Below are positions 7,895 through 17,600 of a DNA stretch of 64,000 bases, piece by piece. The notes under the pieces are model-generated. The model was not told the DNA's origin. It was given only the letters and a program-made list of their open reading frames with translations, and did no database searches. Where the stretch lies: NCBI RefSeq assembly GCF_003807585.1, contig NZ_RMBX01000004.1:248001-312000 (forward strand). The letters run 5' to 3'. Origin of the DNA: Chitinophaga barathri. Its GTDB lineage: Bacteria > Bacteroidota > Bacteroidia > Chitinophagales > Chitinophagaceae. A program made the translations under genes and the position numbers. Position 1 is the stretch's first letter; the number at the start of each line of letters is the position of its first letter.

Positions 7895-8623
7895 ATGCCA
7901 TTCGAGTATTTTCACTCCTGTTTGGATTTGAGGCCCTATATTCAATCTTTCTGGACGCTTAAAGGTGCCGGTGAAACTTATGATACCCTATACCCGGATG
8001 GTTGCGTTGATATTATTGTAAATTTAGGAAAGAGGGTTGTCGTAACCCAGAAAGACATTGTACTGGAAGAGCGGTGCGTCTACCTGGGTGGCGCATTAAC
8101 GGAATCGATATGTGAAAAAATCCCGGAGGAAGTTTATCTTTTGGGTATTCGTTTTTCACCCGGTTGCTTCGGACATTTTTACGCTCCCCAATTTTTAGGT
8201 GACATCAGGGATGATTGTGTCCAGGTTAGTGAAGATTTTGTCCCTCCATGGCAAAACTTACTGCAAGACCCGGTATCTGCATTAAACCTTTTCTTTTGCG
8301 AAAAACTGCGGGCATTTCACAACCCGGTTAGGGATGCTGCCGCGAAGATCATACAATCTGGCGGTAATGCTTCATTAAGCGAAATTGCAATAATTTGCAG
8401 CAAGTCACCCCGTCAGACCGAACGTGTATTTAAACAGTATGTCGGGCTTACCCCGAAACAGTTTTGTAAAATAGTAAAGTACTCCTGCACACAGGAGTTA
8501 TTGGCCGCCAGGGCTCCTTCGGAAACCTTATTAGCCATTGCCCTGGCAGCAGGTTATTATGACCACGCTCACCTTACGAAGGAATACAAAAAAATTACCC
8601 GGCGAACTCCTTCCGGTAAATAA
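7895..8623 (+). CDS. AraC-family transcriptional regulator (DUF6597-type sensor)
   Basis: A 242-residue AraC-type regulator. The N-terminal domain (about 1-120, with YIQSFWTLKGAGETYDTLYPDGCVDI-like features) is of the DUF6597 kind that accompanies many Bacteroidota AraC proteins. The C-terminal HTH pair spans about 145-240, with SLSEIAIICSKSPRQTERVFKQYVGLTPKQF and the second motif AAGYYDHAHLTKEYKKITRRTPS. Its own target is unknown; the next gene downstream is a small membrane protein 113 bases away. It is a diverged relative of the AraC protein at 6398-7153. Confidence 0.88.
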   Translation: MPFEYFHSCLDLRPYIQSFWTLKGAGETYDTLYPDGCVDIIVNLGKRVVVTQKDIVLEERCVYLGGALTESICEKIPEEVYLLGIRFSPGCFGHFYAPQFLGDIRDDCVQVSEDFVPPWQNLLQDPVSALNLFFCEKLRAFHNPVRDAAAKIIQSGGNASLSEIAIICSKSPRQTERVFKQYVGLTPKQFCKIVKYSCTQELLAARAPSETLLAIALAAGYYDHAHLTKEYKKITRRTPSGK

Positions 8624-8662
8624 CTTGTCGTTTTTATACAAACGTCCTGGTGACCGATCGGA

Positions 8663-8670
8663 TACCTTTG
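8663..8670 (+). promoter_or_regulatory. Possible -7 promoter element of small membrane protein gene
   Basis: TACCTTTG matches TAnnTTTG exactly, 66 bases before the ATG at 8737, in the gap after the AraC gene. The -33 element is not clear. Confidence 0.35.
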
Positions 8671-8736
8671 CTGAAACAATAAGATGTTTTTGCCGCAGCC
8701 TTATTGTCATCTTTCACGCAATAAAATAGTAAGGGT

Positions 8737-9159
8737 ATGAAATTTACATCCAAAACATTTTTAAACATCGGCGGCTTCGCGTATTTACTTCTCGGAATTG
8801 GGCATATGTCGTATGAATTGTTTTTGACGGATTCAGCGGCCGATTTAAAACTGAGGTCATTTTTAGACAGTTATGACTTCAGTATATTTGACAATTCATT
8901 AAGCCTGTATCAATTTCATACTGGCTATAGCATAATGATGGCTACGCAGGATCTTTTAATAGGCGCACTGTGCCTTACAATGCGCAATCCCGGGAGAAGT
9001 TCATTGCTGATCCTTATGGTGGCTGGATTAATAACGCCGGTATTGGTCAGGAACTTTTTTACAGGAGGGCCTCCGTTATATTTATCTATCATTGCCGCCG
9101 CTGCATTTATACTGGCCTTTTGGAAGTCCTTTCATGTTACAAAGCGGGAAGCGCTATAA
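8737..9159 (+). CDS. Small four-helix membrane protein, unknown function
   Basis: A 140-residue protein with about four hydrophobic segments (around residues 8-25, 60-80, 85-105 and 110-130) and a short basic C-terminus. The sequence (start MKFTSKTFLNIGGFAYLLLG) resembles uncharacterised inner-membrane proteins common in Bacteroidota. No catalytic motif is visible. It follows the AraC gene in the same direction but seems to have its own promoter motif. It converges on the propeller gene downstream. Function cannot be inferred. Confidence 0.7.
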   Translation: MKFTSKTFLNIGGFAYLLLGIGHMSYELFLTDSAADLKLRSFLDSYDFSIFDNSLSLYQFHTGYSIMMATQDLLIGALCLTMRNPGRSSLLILMVAGLITPVLVRNFFTGGPPLYLSIIAAAAFILAFWKSFHVTKREAL

Positions 9160-9178
9160 TATAAGTTGCGATGCGCAT

Positions 9179-10213
9179 TTATTTCTGACGCTCTTCATCT
9201 TTAAAGTCCGTGATGGCATTTCCATCATAACGATGCACTCCATTAAAAGATCCAAACCAGAATTTTCCATCAGTAGCTTCTAAGATCCCGAAAGTCATTG
9301 ATTTATTTGCTATTTCGGTTACCGTTGGCTTTTTATCAGACAGGGACTTTCCGTCATACCGGGAAAGTGCCCAGGCCTTGCCGGCATCCCTTTCTGAACT
9401 GGTCCAGATATTACCTTTTTTATCTTCGATTATATAGCCGACAAATTTCTGCGTGAAATTGGTAAATGTACTGCCGTTATAGCGCCAAAGGCCATCCGTT
9501 CCGCCCAGCCAGATATTGCCTTTTTTATCTTCGATTAGCGAACGAACATTCTTAAAAGGTTTGTTCTCATGGGTGAAAACGGTAAATTTTTCCCCATCAT
9601 ACACGAAGGTATTGCCTCTTGTAGCAAACCAAAACTTGCCTGTTTTGTCTTCAATAATGGAATTAACTTCATAAGGAGGCCTATTCGGAAAAGTTTTCCC
9701 TGTCCGGTCTTCATTCATCGCCTCTCCATTTATGATATAATTCCGAAAGGATTTCCCATCGTAACGGCTTGCTCCTCCAAAAACACCGAACCAGATGTAG
9801 CCTTTTTTATCTTCATAAATACAACCCACATCATTATTAAGAAGTCCATCCCTGGTTGTGAAATTTTGAAAGGATTTTCCATCGTAATAGTAAACACCTG
9901 AGCCAACAGAAGCGAACCAAAAATTTCCTTTTTTGTCTTGCAAAACAGAGAAAAAGCGGGCCGAACTCACTTTACTTGTAATATTGGTAAAAGATTTTCC
10001 ATCGTACCGAAAAATGCCATCAAATGCGGCAATCCAAATGTTGCCCTTTTTATCTTGTATGATATTTCGGGTTATACTTTTAGGCCCGTGGGAGGTAATG
10101 ATATCTTTGGTTTCGGAGTTGATAGTTTTTTTTCCTCCTGTTTGGCTTTGTCCATAGGAAGTGCAAAAAATAAGCAGCAGGAACAAAACATATTTGCCTA
10201 TATATTTGATCAT
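9179..10213 (-). CDS. Secreted beta-propeller protein (Reg_prop repeats)
   Basis: A 344-residue protein with a hydrophobic N-terminal signal (residues about 8-23) and then six to seven tandem two-component-regulator propeller repeats of the form EDKKGNIWxGxxxGxxRYDGKSFTNF. These fold into a periplasmic beta-propeller that, in hybrid two-component systems, senses ligands. Here there is no kinase or DNA-binding part, so the propeller is free. It is a clear paralogue of the N-terminal part of the protein at 10592-12217, with matching repeat wording. The gene is likely part of the minus-strand cluster 12217-9179 with a small lipoprotein between. It may act as a binding or scaffold protein. Confidence 0.85.
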   Translation of the reverse strand: MIKYIGKYVLFLLLIFCTSYGQSQTGGKKTINSETKDIITSHGPKSITRNIIQDKKGNIWIAAFDGIFRYDGKSFTNITSKVSSARFFSVLQDKKGNFWFASVGSGVYYYDGKSFQNFTTRDGLLNNDVGCIYEDKKGYIWFGVFGGASRYDGKSFRNYIINGEAMNEDRTGKTFPNRPPYEVNSIIEDKTGKFWFATRGNTFVYDGEKFTVFTHENKPFKNVRSLIEDKKGNIWLGGTDGLWRYNGSTFTNFTQKFVGYIIEDKKGNIWTSSERDAGKAWALSRYDGKSLSDKKPTVTEIANKSMTFGILEATDGKFWFGSFNGVHRYDGNAITDFKDEERQK

Positions 10214-10304
10214 TTTCTTTAATTTATTAAGTGTTTAAAAAGCCTAAAAGCAGGTTCAGTAAGTGATGGATAGTTTGTTGTTCAGTTTAAAATTTTTGCA
10301 ACTA

Positions 10305-10559
10305 CTATTTCATTTTCTCAAGACTATCAATCGAAGATTGAATATCTATTAACCGGGTATAAACGGTTCCAAGTTGTTTCTTTTTAGCCTCTGCGCTGTC
10401 GTAAACGCCTTTTTGTATGTAGCCACCTATCCTTTCGGTTATATTATTAGCGCTATCTTTTAGGATTTTTTGTTCGTTCAAAAGTTTTGCCCTCACATCA
10501 TGACGATTGCATCCGCAAGCGAACAGTATGAGAATGCTTAAAACGGCTAAATATTTCAT
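10305..10559 (-). CDS. Small lipoprotein, unknown function
   Basis: An 84-residue protein with a lipoprotein signal ending in LFACGC (cysteine about residue 15). The mature part is charged and helical, likely a short coiled coil (KLLNEQKILKDSANNITERI...). It sits between two propeller genes on the same strand and is likely coexpressed with them. No family is recognised. Confidence 0.65.
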   Translation of the reverse strand: MKYLAVLSILILFACGCNRHDVRAKLLNEQKILKDSANNITERIGGYIQKGVYDSAEAKKKQLGTVYTRLIDIQSSIDSLEKMK

Positions 10560-10591
10560 ATGAATTTTAAAGTTTTTGTATATTCTGATAT

Positions 10592-12217
10592 TTATTTTTT
10601 TGCTACGATTTTCATAAAGAGTTTAACGTCATCCGAAATCGTTACATCACCTGACTTATCAAAGAACTTTTCTGATCTATAATTGATACCCCAATCTGTT
10701 CGATCAATGATCAGCGTGCCATTCACGATGACAGTTCCGTCCATTCTGTCCTTAAAATGCATGATGGCTGGAAAAGTAACAGCCTTCGTGATACCTTCAA
10801 TGGTCAGGTTCCCTGTAACTTTTATATTCTTCTCTGCCACTTTTATATTTTCATTATTCCATGTTTCAACCTTCGTAATGGCGAATGTAGAAACAGGGAA
10901 TTTTTTGACATCAAAAAATGCAGGTGATTTATTGTGTGGACATTGATCATCAAATTTTTGTTCAATTGTATTCATGTCGACTTCAACTGCACCGCCCACC
11001 AGATGACTGTTTTCGAGCAACAATTCTCCTTTTAATATATCGACGTCCCCGGTACTGGAACCATCACCAAGTAACATAGAACCTTCCCATGCACCAAGTA
11101 GCGAAGAGCCTTTCCATATTACAGCACTTTGTTTCGTATCTATGATATATTTTTTCTGACCGTCTTTACGATAAAAGTCCGTGATGGTGGTTCCATCATA
11201 ACGATACACCCCGGTTGCAGATCCAAACCAAATACCTCCGTCGTTAGCTTCCAAAAGCCCCAGAAAGGCATTTCCTGACATAATTTCGGTTACAGCGGGC
11301 TTATTATTATACAAGGACTTTGCATCATAACGGGAAAGTGCCTGGATATTCCAATTAGCGGGATTTACTGAGCCAGTAGTCCAGATGTCTCCTTTTTTAT
11401 CTTCGATTATAGTATAAGCGCCTCTCTGCGATACCTTAGTAAAGGTACTGCCGTCATAGCGCCAAAGGCCGCCGGTCTGGCTTACTTTCCAGCCATTGAA
11501 ACCGCTGAGCCAGATATTGCCTTTTTTATCTTCCATTATACCCCAAACGTCGAGAAAGGGTTCACCTTTATGGGTTAAAGTGGTAAATTTTTCCCCGTCA
11601 TAAACAAAGGCGTCGCCCCTTGTACCAACCCACAATTTTCCTGTTTTATCTTCAATGATTGTATTAATATCATTATTCCAATACCCTTCTTTATAAAAAA
11701 GCGAGGGGTTCGGGTTTTTAAAATTTCGAAAAGACTTCCCGTCGTAACGGCTCAGGCCATTTCCGGTAGCGAACCAGATAATACCTGCTTTATCTTCATA
11801 AACAGACATCACCCGGTTATCTGCAAGTCCATCCTTTGTAGTAAAATGTCTTAGCGCTGCCTGTCCGTTAGACACATGGTCGTTGAATAAAAAAGCACCT
11901 GAATCAGTCGTAGCGAACCAAAGATTTCCTTTACGGTCTTCCAGGGCGTCCCAGAATCTATACTGACCTATTTTACTTGTAAGATTTGTAAAGGATTTCC
12001 CATCGTATCGAAAGACATCACCAAATGATGAGTTGTTTGGGCCAGCAATCAAAATGGTGCCATTTCTGCCTTTTTTTATATTACGAACCATCATGTTAGG
12101 ACCTATGTCTTTAATTTCGGACTGGATAGTATCTTTTGGTACGTTTGTTTGGTTTTGCCCACAGGAAGTGAGAAAAAAAGACATTAAGAACAAAACATAT
12201 AAGTGTGTGTATTTCAT
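10592..12217 (-). CDS. Lipoprotein: Reg_prop beta-propeller fused to YceI domain
   Basis: A 541-residue protein with a lipoprotein signal (lipobox LTSC, residues about 16-19), tandem propeller repeats to about residue 360 (EDKKGNIWxSG, RYDGKSFTNL and variants), then a YceI-like domain from about 365 to 541. The YceI part begins YIIDTKQSAVIWKG and contains the typical DMNTIEQKFDDQCPHN and TFPAIMHFKDRMDG segments and RTDWGINY. YceI proteins bind isoprenoid-type lipids in the periplasm. Propeller and YceI in one chain is an unusual combination. The protein is predicted to sit on a membrane surface facing the periplasm or outside. It is divergent from a membrane-anchored regulator (12359), which may control it. 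Confidence 0.85.
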   Translation of the reverse strand: MKYTHLYVLFLMSFFLTSCGQNQTNVPKDTIQSEIKDIGPNMMVRNIKKGRNGTILIAGPNNSSFGDVFRYDGKSFTNLTSKIGQYRFWDALEDRKGNLWFATTDSGAFLFNDHVSNGQAALRHFTTKDGLADNRVMSVYEDKAGIIWFATGNGLSRYDGKSFRNFKNPNPSLFYKEGYWNNDINTIIEDKTGKLWVGTRGDAFVYDGEKFTTLTHKGEPFLDVWGIMEDKKGNIWLSGFNGWKVSQTGGLWRYDGSTFTKVSQRGAYTIIEDKKGDIWTTGSVNPANWNIQALSRYDAKSLYNNKPAVTEIMSGNAFLGLLEANDGGIWFGSATGVYRYDGTTITDFYRKDGQKKYIIDTKQSAVIWKGSSLLGAWEGSMLLGDGSSTGDVDILKGELLLENSHLVGGAVEVDMNTIEQKFDDQCPHNKSPAFFDVKKFPVSTFAITKVETWNNENIKVAEKNIKVTGNLTIEGITKAVTFPAIMHFKDRMDGTVIVNGTLIIDRTDWGINYRSEKFFDKSGDVTISDDVKLFMKIVAKK

Positions 12218-12358
12218 GGTTTATTTATTTAATATTGGTAATATTTGGGCGGTTTCAATAGCGGTTTATCACATAAAAGTTGATACGGCGAAATTACTTT
12301 GATATCTTTCAGGGGCGGGCATTTGGATTGTAAATAGAAATGTAAACTTTGTAAATAA

Positions 12359-13282
12359 ATGGTAAATAGTATGTCTCAACGCCGAAATTTCCTCCCGGGT
12401 AAGCGCAAGTACCTGTTCGGATTGATATTACTCTCGTTTATCGCGCTGGTCTGCGCGGCTTTCAGTATGACCGGCGGTGACGACTTTGCCTTCGCCAGGA
12501 GGGAAGTTTTGCTCCGCCGGATCGGGCATGAAATACTCCTGCAGTCGGGGGACAGCACCTCAAGGGTGCTCCCGGTAAAAAAGATCGCCGAAAATGAATA
12601 CCAGATCAGGTTTGAGAAGGACCTTACTTTTCAACCGGGCTCACTGGTGAATACTACCCGGCGTTTGTTGGCCGATGACCCCCTCGGAAGTGATTATATT
12701 GTTAACGTTCTGAACTATGACGGCTCCAGTGTAGCTTATGGATACGCTATATCCAAAAATAAAAAGGAGGATATTGTAGCATGTATAGGAAGGGAGCAAC
12801 CCAGGGCGCGTTACATGATCAACATTAAATTCAAACCGTCGGGAATAAATACAGCAAAGACCGGGTATCTCCTGGGCAGCCTGCCACTTTTAGCATTTGT
12901 TGGTTTTATTTTTTTGAGATCTGCTAAGCCGCGGAGAGTTTTAGCTGGCGATCAGGATACAAATGATACTGGTGATACCAGCCTGTTCACTTTGGGTTCG
13001 GTGTTGTTCGATGCGAAGAACCGGCATCTCATCATACATGGAGAGACAATAGACCTGACCGGCAAGGAAGCCCGTGTATTGCACATTTTCGCATTGTCTC
13101 CCAACGAGACCATAGAGAGAAGCCGGCTGCAAAAAGAGATATGGGAAGATGAAGGTGTTATTGTGGGGCGCAGCCTGGATATGTTCATATCAAAACTTAG
13201 GAAAAAACTGGAAGTTGATCCGAAGATCAAAATTGTAGTTATACGGGGGAAAGGGTATAAGCTTGAGATTAGCTTTCAATGA
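12359..13282 (+). CDS. Membrane-anchored winged-helix transcriptional regulator
   Basis: A 307-residue protein with a transmembrane helix near residues 17-36, an extracytoplasmic domain of about 125 residues, a second helix near 164-184, and a C-terminal OmpR/PhoB-type winged helix (about 215-307, with LTGKEARVLHIFALSPNETIERS and ISKLRKKLEVDP...VVIRGKGYKL). It has no receiver domain. The topology is that of a one-component transmembrane regulator, with the order of parts reversed relative to ToxR/CadC. It is divergent from the propeller-YceI gene across 141 bases, so regulation of that gene by signal sensed outside the membrane is a fair inference. ATG at 12359 is the start; a second ATG at 12371 is possible. 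Confidence 0.85.
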   Translation: MVNSMSQRRNFLPGKRKYLFGLILLSFIALVCAAFSMTGGDDFAFARREVLLRRIGHEILLQSGDSTSRVLPVKKIAENEYQIRFEKDLTFQPGSLVNTTRRLLADDPLGSDYIVNVLNYDGSSVAYGYAISKNKKEDIVACIGREQPRARYMINIKFKPSGINTAKTGYLLGSLPLLAFVGFIFLRSAKPRRVLAGDQDTNDTGDTSLFTLGSVLFDAKNRHLIIHGETIDLTGKEARVLHIFALSPNETIERSRLQKEIWEDEGVIVGRSLDMFISKLRKKLEVDPKIKIVVIRGKGYKLEISFQ

Positions 13283-13393
13283 ACTTTTTGAGAACAGTTT
13301 AGGGTATAACATAACTTTCATATTCCCGCCACTTTTGCCAAACCCGTGTTAGCGGTTCGGGCTTTTGCTCTTAATGCATTTTTCTTTGAGTTA

Positions 13394-13927
13394 TCAATTT
13401 ATATGAGTCAATGTAAAAATATTAAAATCAGGATTTTCTTTGTTTGTTTCTGGTGATTGAAGAAAGTTAAATTTCGCCAATAGTTTAATTGAATGTTGAT
13501 TTTCCTTGTGAGTAACCGCAACTATTTTTTGAAACTGCAATGTCTGAAAGGAATAAGCAATAACTTCCTCTGCCGCTTCTTTCATTATTCCCTGGCTCTG
13601 GAATTTTGTCATAAGCTCATACCCGATTTCGCAGCTATTTTTTTCGCCTGAAAAGTCAAAAAGACAAATTGTCCCAACAAATGTTTTTGTTTTCGTCAGC
13701 GTAATTACCCAATAAATGGAATTATTTTTTTGAATGTTATCATTAACCTTGTTGATAAAGTTTATTGCATCTTCAATTGTCTTGCTTGGTTCTCTGTCAA
13801 GATATTTGTTTATTTCTGTGTCGGAACGCAATGCAAAAATATTTTGCCGGTCATCAGTTGTTAATTGTCTAAGAGTGAGCCTTTCAGTTGTCAAAATTGG
13901 GAAAGGTTTGAAATTTCTATTTACCAT
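13394..13927 (-). CDS. GNAT family N-acetyltransferase (RimJ/RimL-like)
   Basis: A 177-residue acetyltransferase of the RimJ/RimL type, starting with ILTTERLTLRQLTTDDRQNIFALRSD, then CEIGYELMTKFQSQGIMKEAAEEVIAYSF and IVAVTHKENQHSIKLLAKFNF, which are the usual acetyl-CoA and core motifs. Substrate unknown. The gene is much richer in A+T than the surrounding housekeeping genes and shares this with the lipoprotein gene beside it, which suggests that the pair was acquired together. Confidence 0.85.
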   Translation of the reverse strand: MVNRNFKPFPILTTERLTLRQLTTDDRQNIFALRSDTEINKYLDREPSKTIEDAINFINKVNDNIQKNNSIYWVITLTKTKTFVGTICLFDFSGEKNSCEIGYELMTKFQSQGIMKEAAEEVIAYSFQTLQFQKIVAVTHKENQHSIKLLAKFNFLQSPETNKENPDFNIFTLTHIN

Positions 13928-13986
13928 TCTATCTTATTTACTTTGTCTAAAAATTAGATTATTTTATATCGTTATAACTTTATGCA

Positions 13987-14385
13987 ATGAAAATACATAT
14001 CCTCTTATATTTTCTATTGATTACTTTACTTCAATTTCCAGCGTCATGCAACCATTGCGATGGGAAAGATTTAGGGTTTTATTTTGTCGGAGGGCGTAAA
14101 GATGATGAATTTAAAATTTACATAAATGGGATTCTCCAGAAAGAGAGAAAAATTGAAACTGATTTTAGTAATAACCTATCTCAACCCCCAAGGCCAATTT
14201 TTCGGTATTGTTCAGGCAAAGATTCTTTAAAAATAGGCCTCGCTTTAAATAATCGAGATACTATTTTTTATGTACATCCAAAAGATATTAAGGACTGTTA
14301 TATCGGTGTTGATGTATTGGGATATTTTGTTGTTTACTACAATCATGAAAAAGGCGGATTGGGCCCTTTTAGCCCGGTTAGATAG
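13987..14385 (+). CDS. Putative lipoprotein, unknown function
   Basis: A 132-residue protein with a signal sequence ending in FPASC (lipobox cysteine about residue 21) and a mostly polar mature domain containing several cysteines (HC, YCSGKDS, KDCYIG). No family is recognised. It is AT-rich like the neighbouring GNAT gene, divergent from it across 59 bases. The gene is followed by a strong 16-bp hairpin. Confidence 0.6.
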   Translation: MKIHILLYFLLITLLQFPASCNHCDGKDLGFYFVGGRKDDEFKIYINGILQKERKIETDFSNNLSQPPRPIFRYCSGKDSLKIGLALNNRDTIFYVHPKDIKDCYIGVDVLGYFVVYYNHEKGGLGPFSPVR

Positions 14386-14407
14386 TTGTAACTGTTATTT
14401 TAACATA

Positions 14408-14444
14408 AAATATTAAACCTGCGCTAGACGCAGGTTTAATATTT
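14408..14444. terminator. 16-bp perfect hairpin, likely bidirectional terminator
   Basis: Arms 14408-14423 and 14429-14444 are perfect inverted repeats with a 5-base loop; A-rich sequence lies on the left and TTT on the right. It follows the lipoprotein gene. Confidence 0.6.
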
Positions 14445-14472
14445 CCCAGTGATCCCGCTGGGCAAAAAATAA

Positions 14473-14583
14473 AGCCTCAATTACCGTGTGTTTCCGGGGC
14501 CGAACACCAACGGTCCGCTCAATATGATGATCAACCTGCCGGTAGGTAGCACAAAACTGCTGTTCCTAGCTTTGGGAGATTGA
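14473..14583 (+). pseudogene. Possible gene remnant, 36 codons
   Basis: A short open stretch without a start codon that reads SLNYRVFPGPNTNGPLNMM through LFLALGD and then TGA. It has protein-like composition but no ATG at its left end; a stop codon precedes it directly. It may be the tail of a lost gene. No homologue is recognised, and chance cannot be excluded. Confidence 0.2.
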
Positions 14584-14619
14584 ACTCTTTCGGGAAGTGA
14601 TTCCGAAGTATTATAGAGG

Positions 14620-14647
14620 ATGCCCGGTTAAAATCATAACCGGGCAT
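14620..14647. terminator. Hairpin after the giant T9SS gene
   Basis: An 11-bp perfect stem (ATGCCCGGTTA at 14620-14630 with its complement at 14637-14647) with a 6-base loop, 9 bases past the stop of the minus-strand T9SS protein gene. There is no strong T tract on the minus strand, so termination strength is uncertain. Confidence 0.5.
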
Positions 14648-14656
14648 TCCGATCCT

Positions 14657-17600
14657 TTATAATTTCAATTTGGTGAATTTGATCTTTGTCACTTTGCCGT
14701 CTGCATCCACAAAATTCCCCGAATATAGGCCGTTGGTCAGGCTGCTGATATTGATGGTCATAGTACCTCTCAGGCCTTGTATATTTTTTTCGAGCATTCT
14801 GTTGCCGATCATATCTGTAATATAAAAGTTCACCCAGGAACCATCGCCGATGATCCTCAGAGTGATTTCCGAATTGGCTGGGGTGGGATACAGTTGCACT
14901 TCGCGGCTATTGTCGCCGTTCAGCAGTGTGAACTCCAGTATGTTGCTGTAATAATCCGCAGGACATGCGGCTACGCCGGCCACCATGCACCTGATCACCG
15001 AAGCCTGGTCCGTGGGGCGGTAGGAGAACGTGGAGCGGTTTTCGTTGGGGAAATAATTCCATCCGCCGCCGTTGCTGATCTCCCATACATATCCATATAT
15101 GTCCATTCCGGGCTCTACGCTGGCCGTGAGGACGGTAGCGTCTCCGCTGAACAGCGTGGTTTTGCCGGAAATGGTCACCTTGGGTGAAGTATGCGGCAAT
15201 ACCTGTATGGTAACCGGTTGACTGGCGGCCCGTTCCATATGGCAACTGGCGGCATCGTAGAATTCCACGGTCACCACATCACCGTTAGCCGGAGTAGAGT
15301 TGGTGTATTGCATTTCGTTGTTTCCCACAGCGATGCCGTTCTTTTTCCACTCAAATACTGGCGAACGCGCGCCTTCCGTGGCGGTGGCGTTGTATATGGC
15401 AGGCTGGCCTTTACAAAGCATCTTGTCTTGTACGGAGAGGCTCACCTCGGGGAAAAACGCTTCTACCGCTACACGGATCGTGTTGCTTTGAGACACTTTA
15501 AGGCCGCAGGGCGTCTGGTCGGAAACGATCACATATACATCGCTTTCCGGGCTGAGCGTACTGGTAGTGAAGTACGGCAGGTTCTCGCCCACCTGATTCC
15601 CTCTCAGCATCCATTTGTAATGCAGCGGTTTTCTAGGGCTTTCGGACACCGCAGTAAATGTAACAGGCGTACCGTAACATATCTGGTCTTTTGTGACGGT
15701 TATTTTTACAGGCGCCTGGAAGTCGTTCGCCTTTACCACAATGGTGTCGCTAAAGAGTGTAAGTGTATTGCAGTATCCCTGTGTTGTGACGGTAAGGGTT
15801 ACTACATCGTTATTGTGGGCCTGCATTTCAAAGTTGCTCAGCCAGGTTTTCGAAACACCATTCACTTTCCAATCGTATCTCGTATTAGTGCCTTCATTTC
15901 TGATGTTTGCGCTGAATGAGATGTAAGCACCCTGACAAACGCCGGTGTCTGATACAGCTATCGTTACTGAGGGCGTTATTTCTTTTATCAAACGAAGGGT
16001 GATCTCGTTGCTTTCTACGGTTACCGTGTCTCCGCATCCATTGGTGGTGGTCATTCTTACCTTTACCCGCTCTACGGAATCCGTCATATTATAGATATGA
16101 TAGAATTCGTCGGTTTCGTCTCTCGGTGGAGTTGGCATGCCATTCCGTATCCATTTATATTTCGGGGCAATACCTGTATTCGCCGGTGTAGCCCTGAAAA
16201 CGCCGTTGCGCCCCTGGCAAATGAGCGTATCCGGTATGGCAAGTGTCACAGATGGAGGCAGCGGTGATTTGATATTTACCTGCAGGGTATCGTACCGGGT
16301 ACCAGTGCAACTTCCGGCGTTGATGGCCTTTATGATGTACTGTGTTGTATCCGGGATACTGATGGATAGTTTTGAAGGGCCTGTTATAAAGGCGCTGCCA
16401 TTGGTGCTCCATTCGTAAGTCCCGCCTTCGTCCGCAACGCCGATGGTAAGCGGCTCTCCAGGGCATATGGTGGTATCCGGCCCGAGGAATGGCATGCCTT
16501 TCAGCCGCACGAGCACAGAATCGCCGGCGGTAACGCCATTGCCCGCGGTAACGGTGAGATAGTACATGGTGGGCCTGGATGGACTTACCAGTGGGTTGGG
16601 TTCGCGGGAAACGAATCCAGTGGGGATGGAGGTCCAGTAATAGCGGTAGCCGGGCGTGGCCTGCGCTGTGCCGATACGTACGGTTGTACCAGGGCAGGCG
16701 GCTGTATCCATACCTGCGTCAGCCACTGGAGGCTGCTCATCCATACAGAAATCAAGGTTCGTTTTCATGAACACATTACCTGGATTATTCACCGGCATAT
16801 TAAACATACTGGTGGGCCCTTCGTAATACATGCGCACGGAGCCGCCGAAAAGGAAGTTATTTTCTCCCGCATTCAGGAAGTGATCCGGTACGTGCCAAAG
16901 GTCCATACTCCTGCCGCTTTTGCTGATCTTTTTTAATACACCGGCGGTGTCGTAACGCGCTACAAAAAACTCGGAATCCATCAGGCGTACCTCTTTGTGG
17001 TTCCCGTCCCTGGAGGTGAGCCTGAATGTCGTATCAGCAATTCCGTTCAGCGCGAGGAAGCCGGTTACGAGCAGTTCCTGGTTTTTGAGCACTACCGTTC
17101 CGCCGCGTGCGTAATAAGTAGCGTAACTGGCGTTGTGCCAGCGGTATTTACCTTTGTCGTCAAACTTATATACGGCAAAGCCCTGGGTGCTGTCCCTGAC
17201 TTCAATGGTGCTGCCGTCGCTGTGGGTGATGAAGTGGGGGATGACCGCTTGGTAATTGTTCGCTTCGGTACTTCCCGCGAGATAGAAATGTTTCCAATCA
17301 GCATCGGCTACGACGCTTTTTATCCTGGAACCGCTGCTGAAGGAGCTATCGTTGAAGGTATTTATCCATTCCGCTTTACCGGAGCTGTTATACTTCATGA
17401 AAAAGCCCGTGGAGTTGCCTGGGTAGGACTGTTTGAAAGATTTGTATGTTTCGCGTCCGGCATTGTAGATCTCCATCCCGTATTCATACTGGCCTCCGAG
17501 GAAAGTATTGCCGGATGGATCCGAGATGATATCTTCCAGCTTGCAGATATTATTGCCGTCATCGAACTTAATATGCGTGCCCCATTGAAGATCTCCGTCC

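Noticed and set aside
13325..13365. Integron attC-like motif between the winged-helix and GNAT genes
   Set aside because: An imperfect hairpin with GTTAGCGG is present, but the core site rules are not met and no integrase is in the window.
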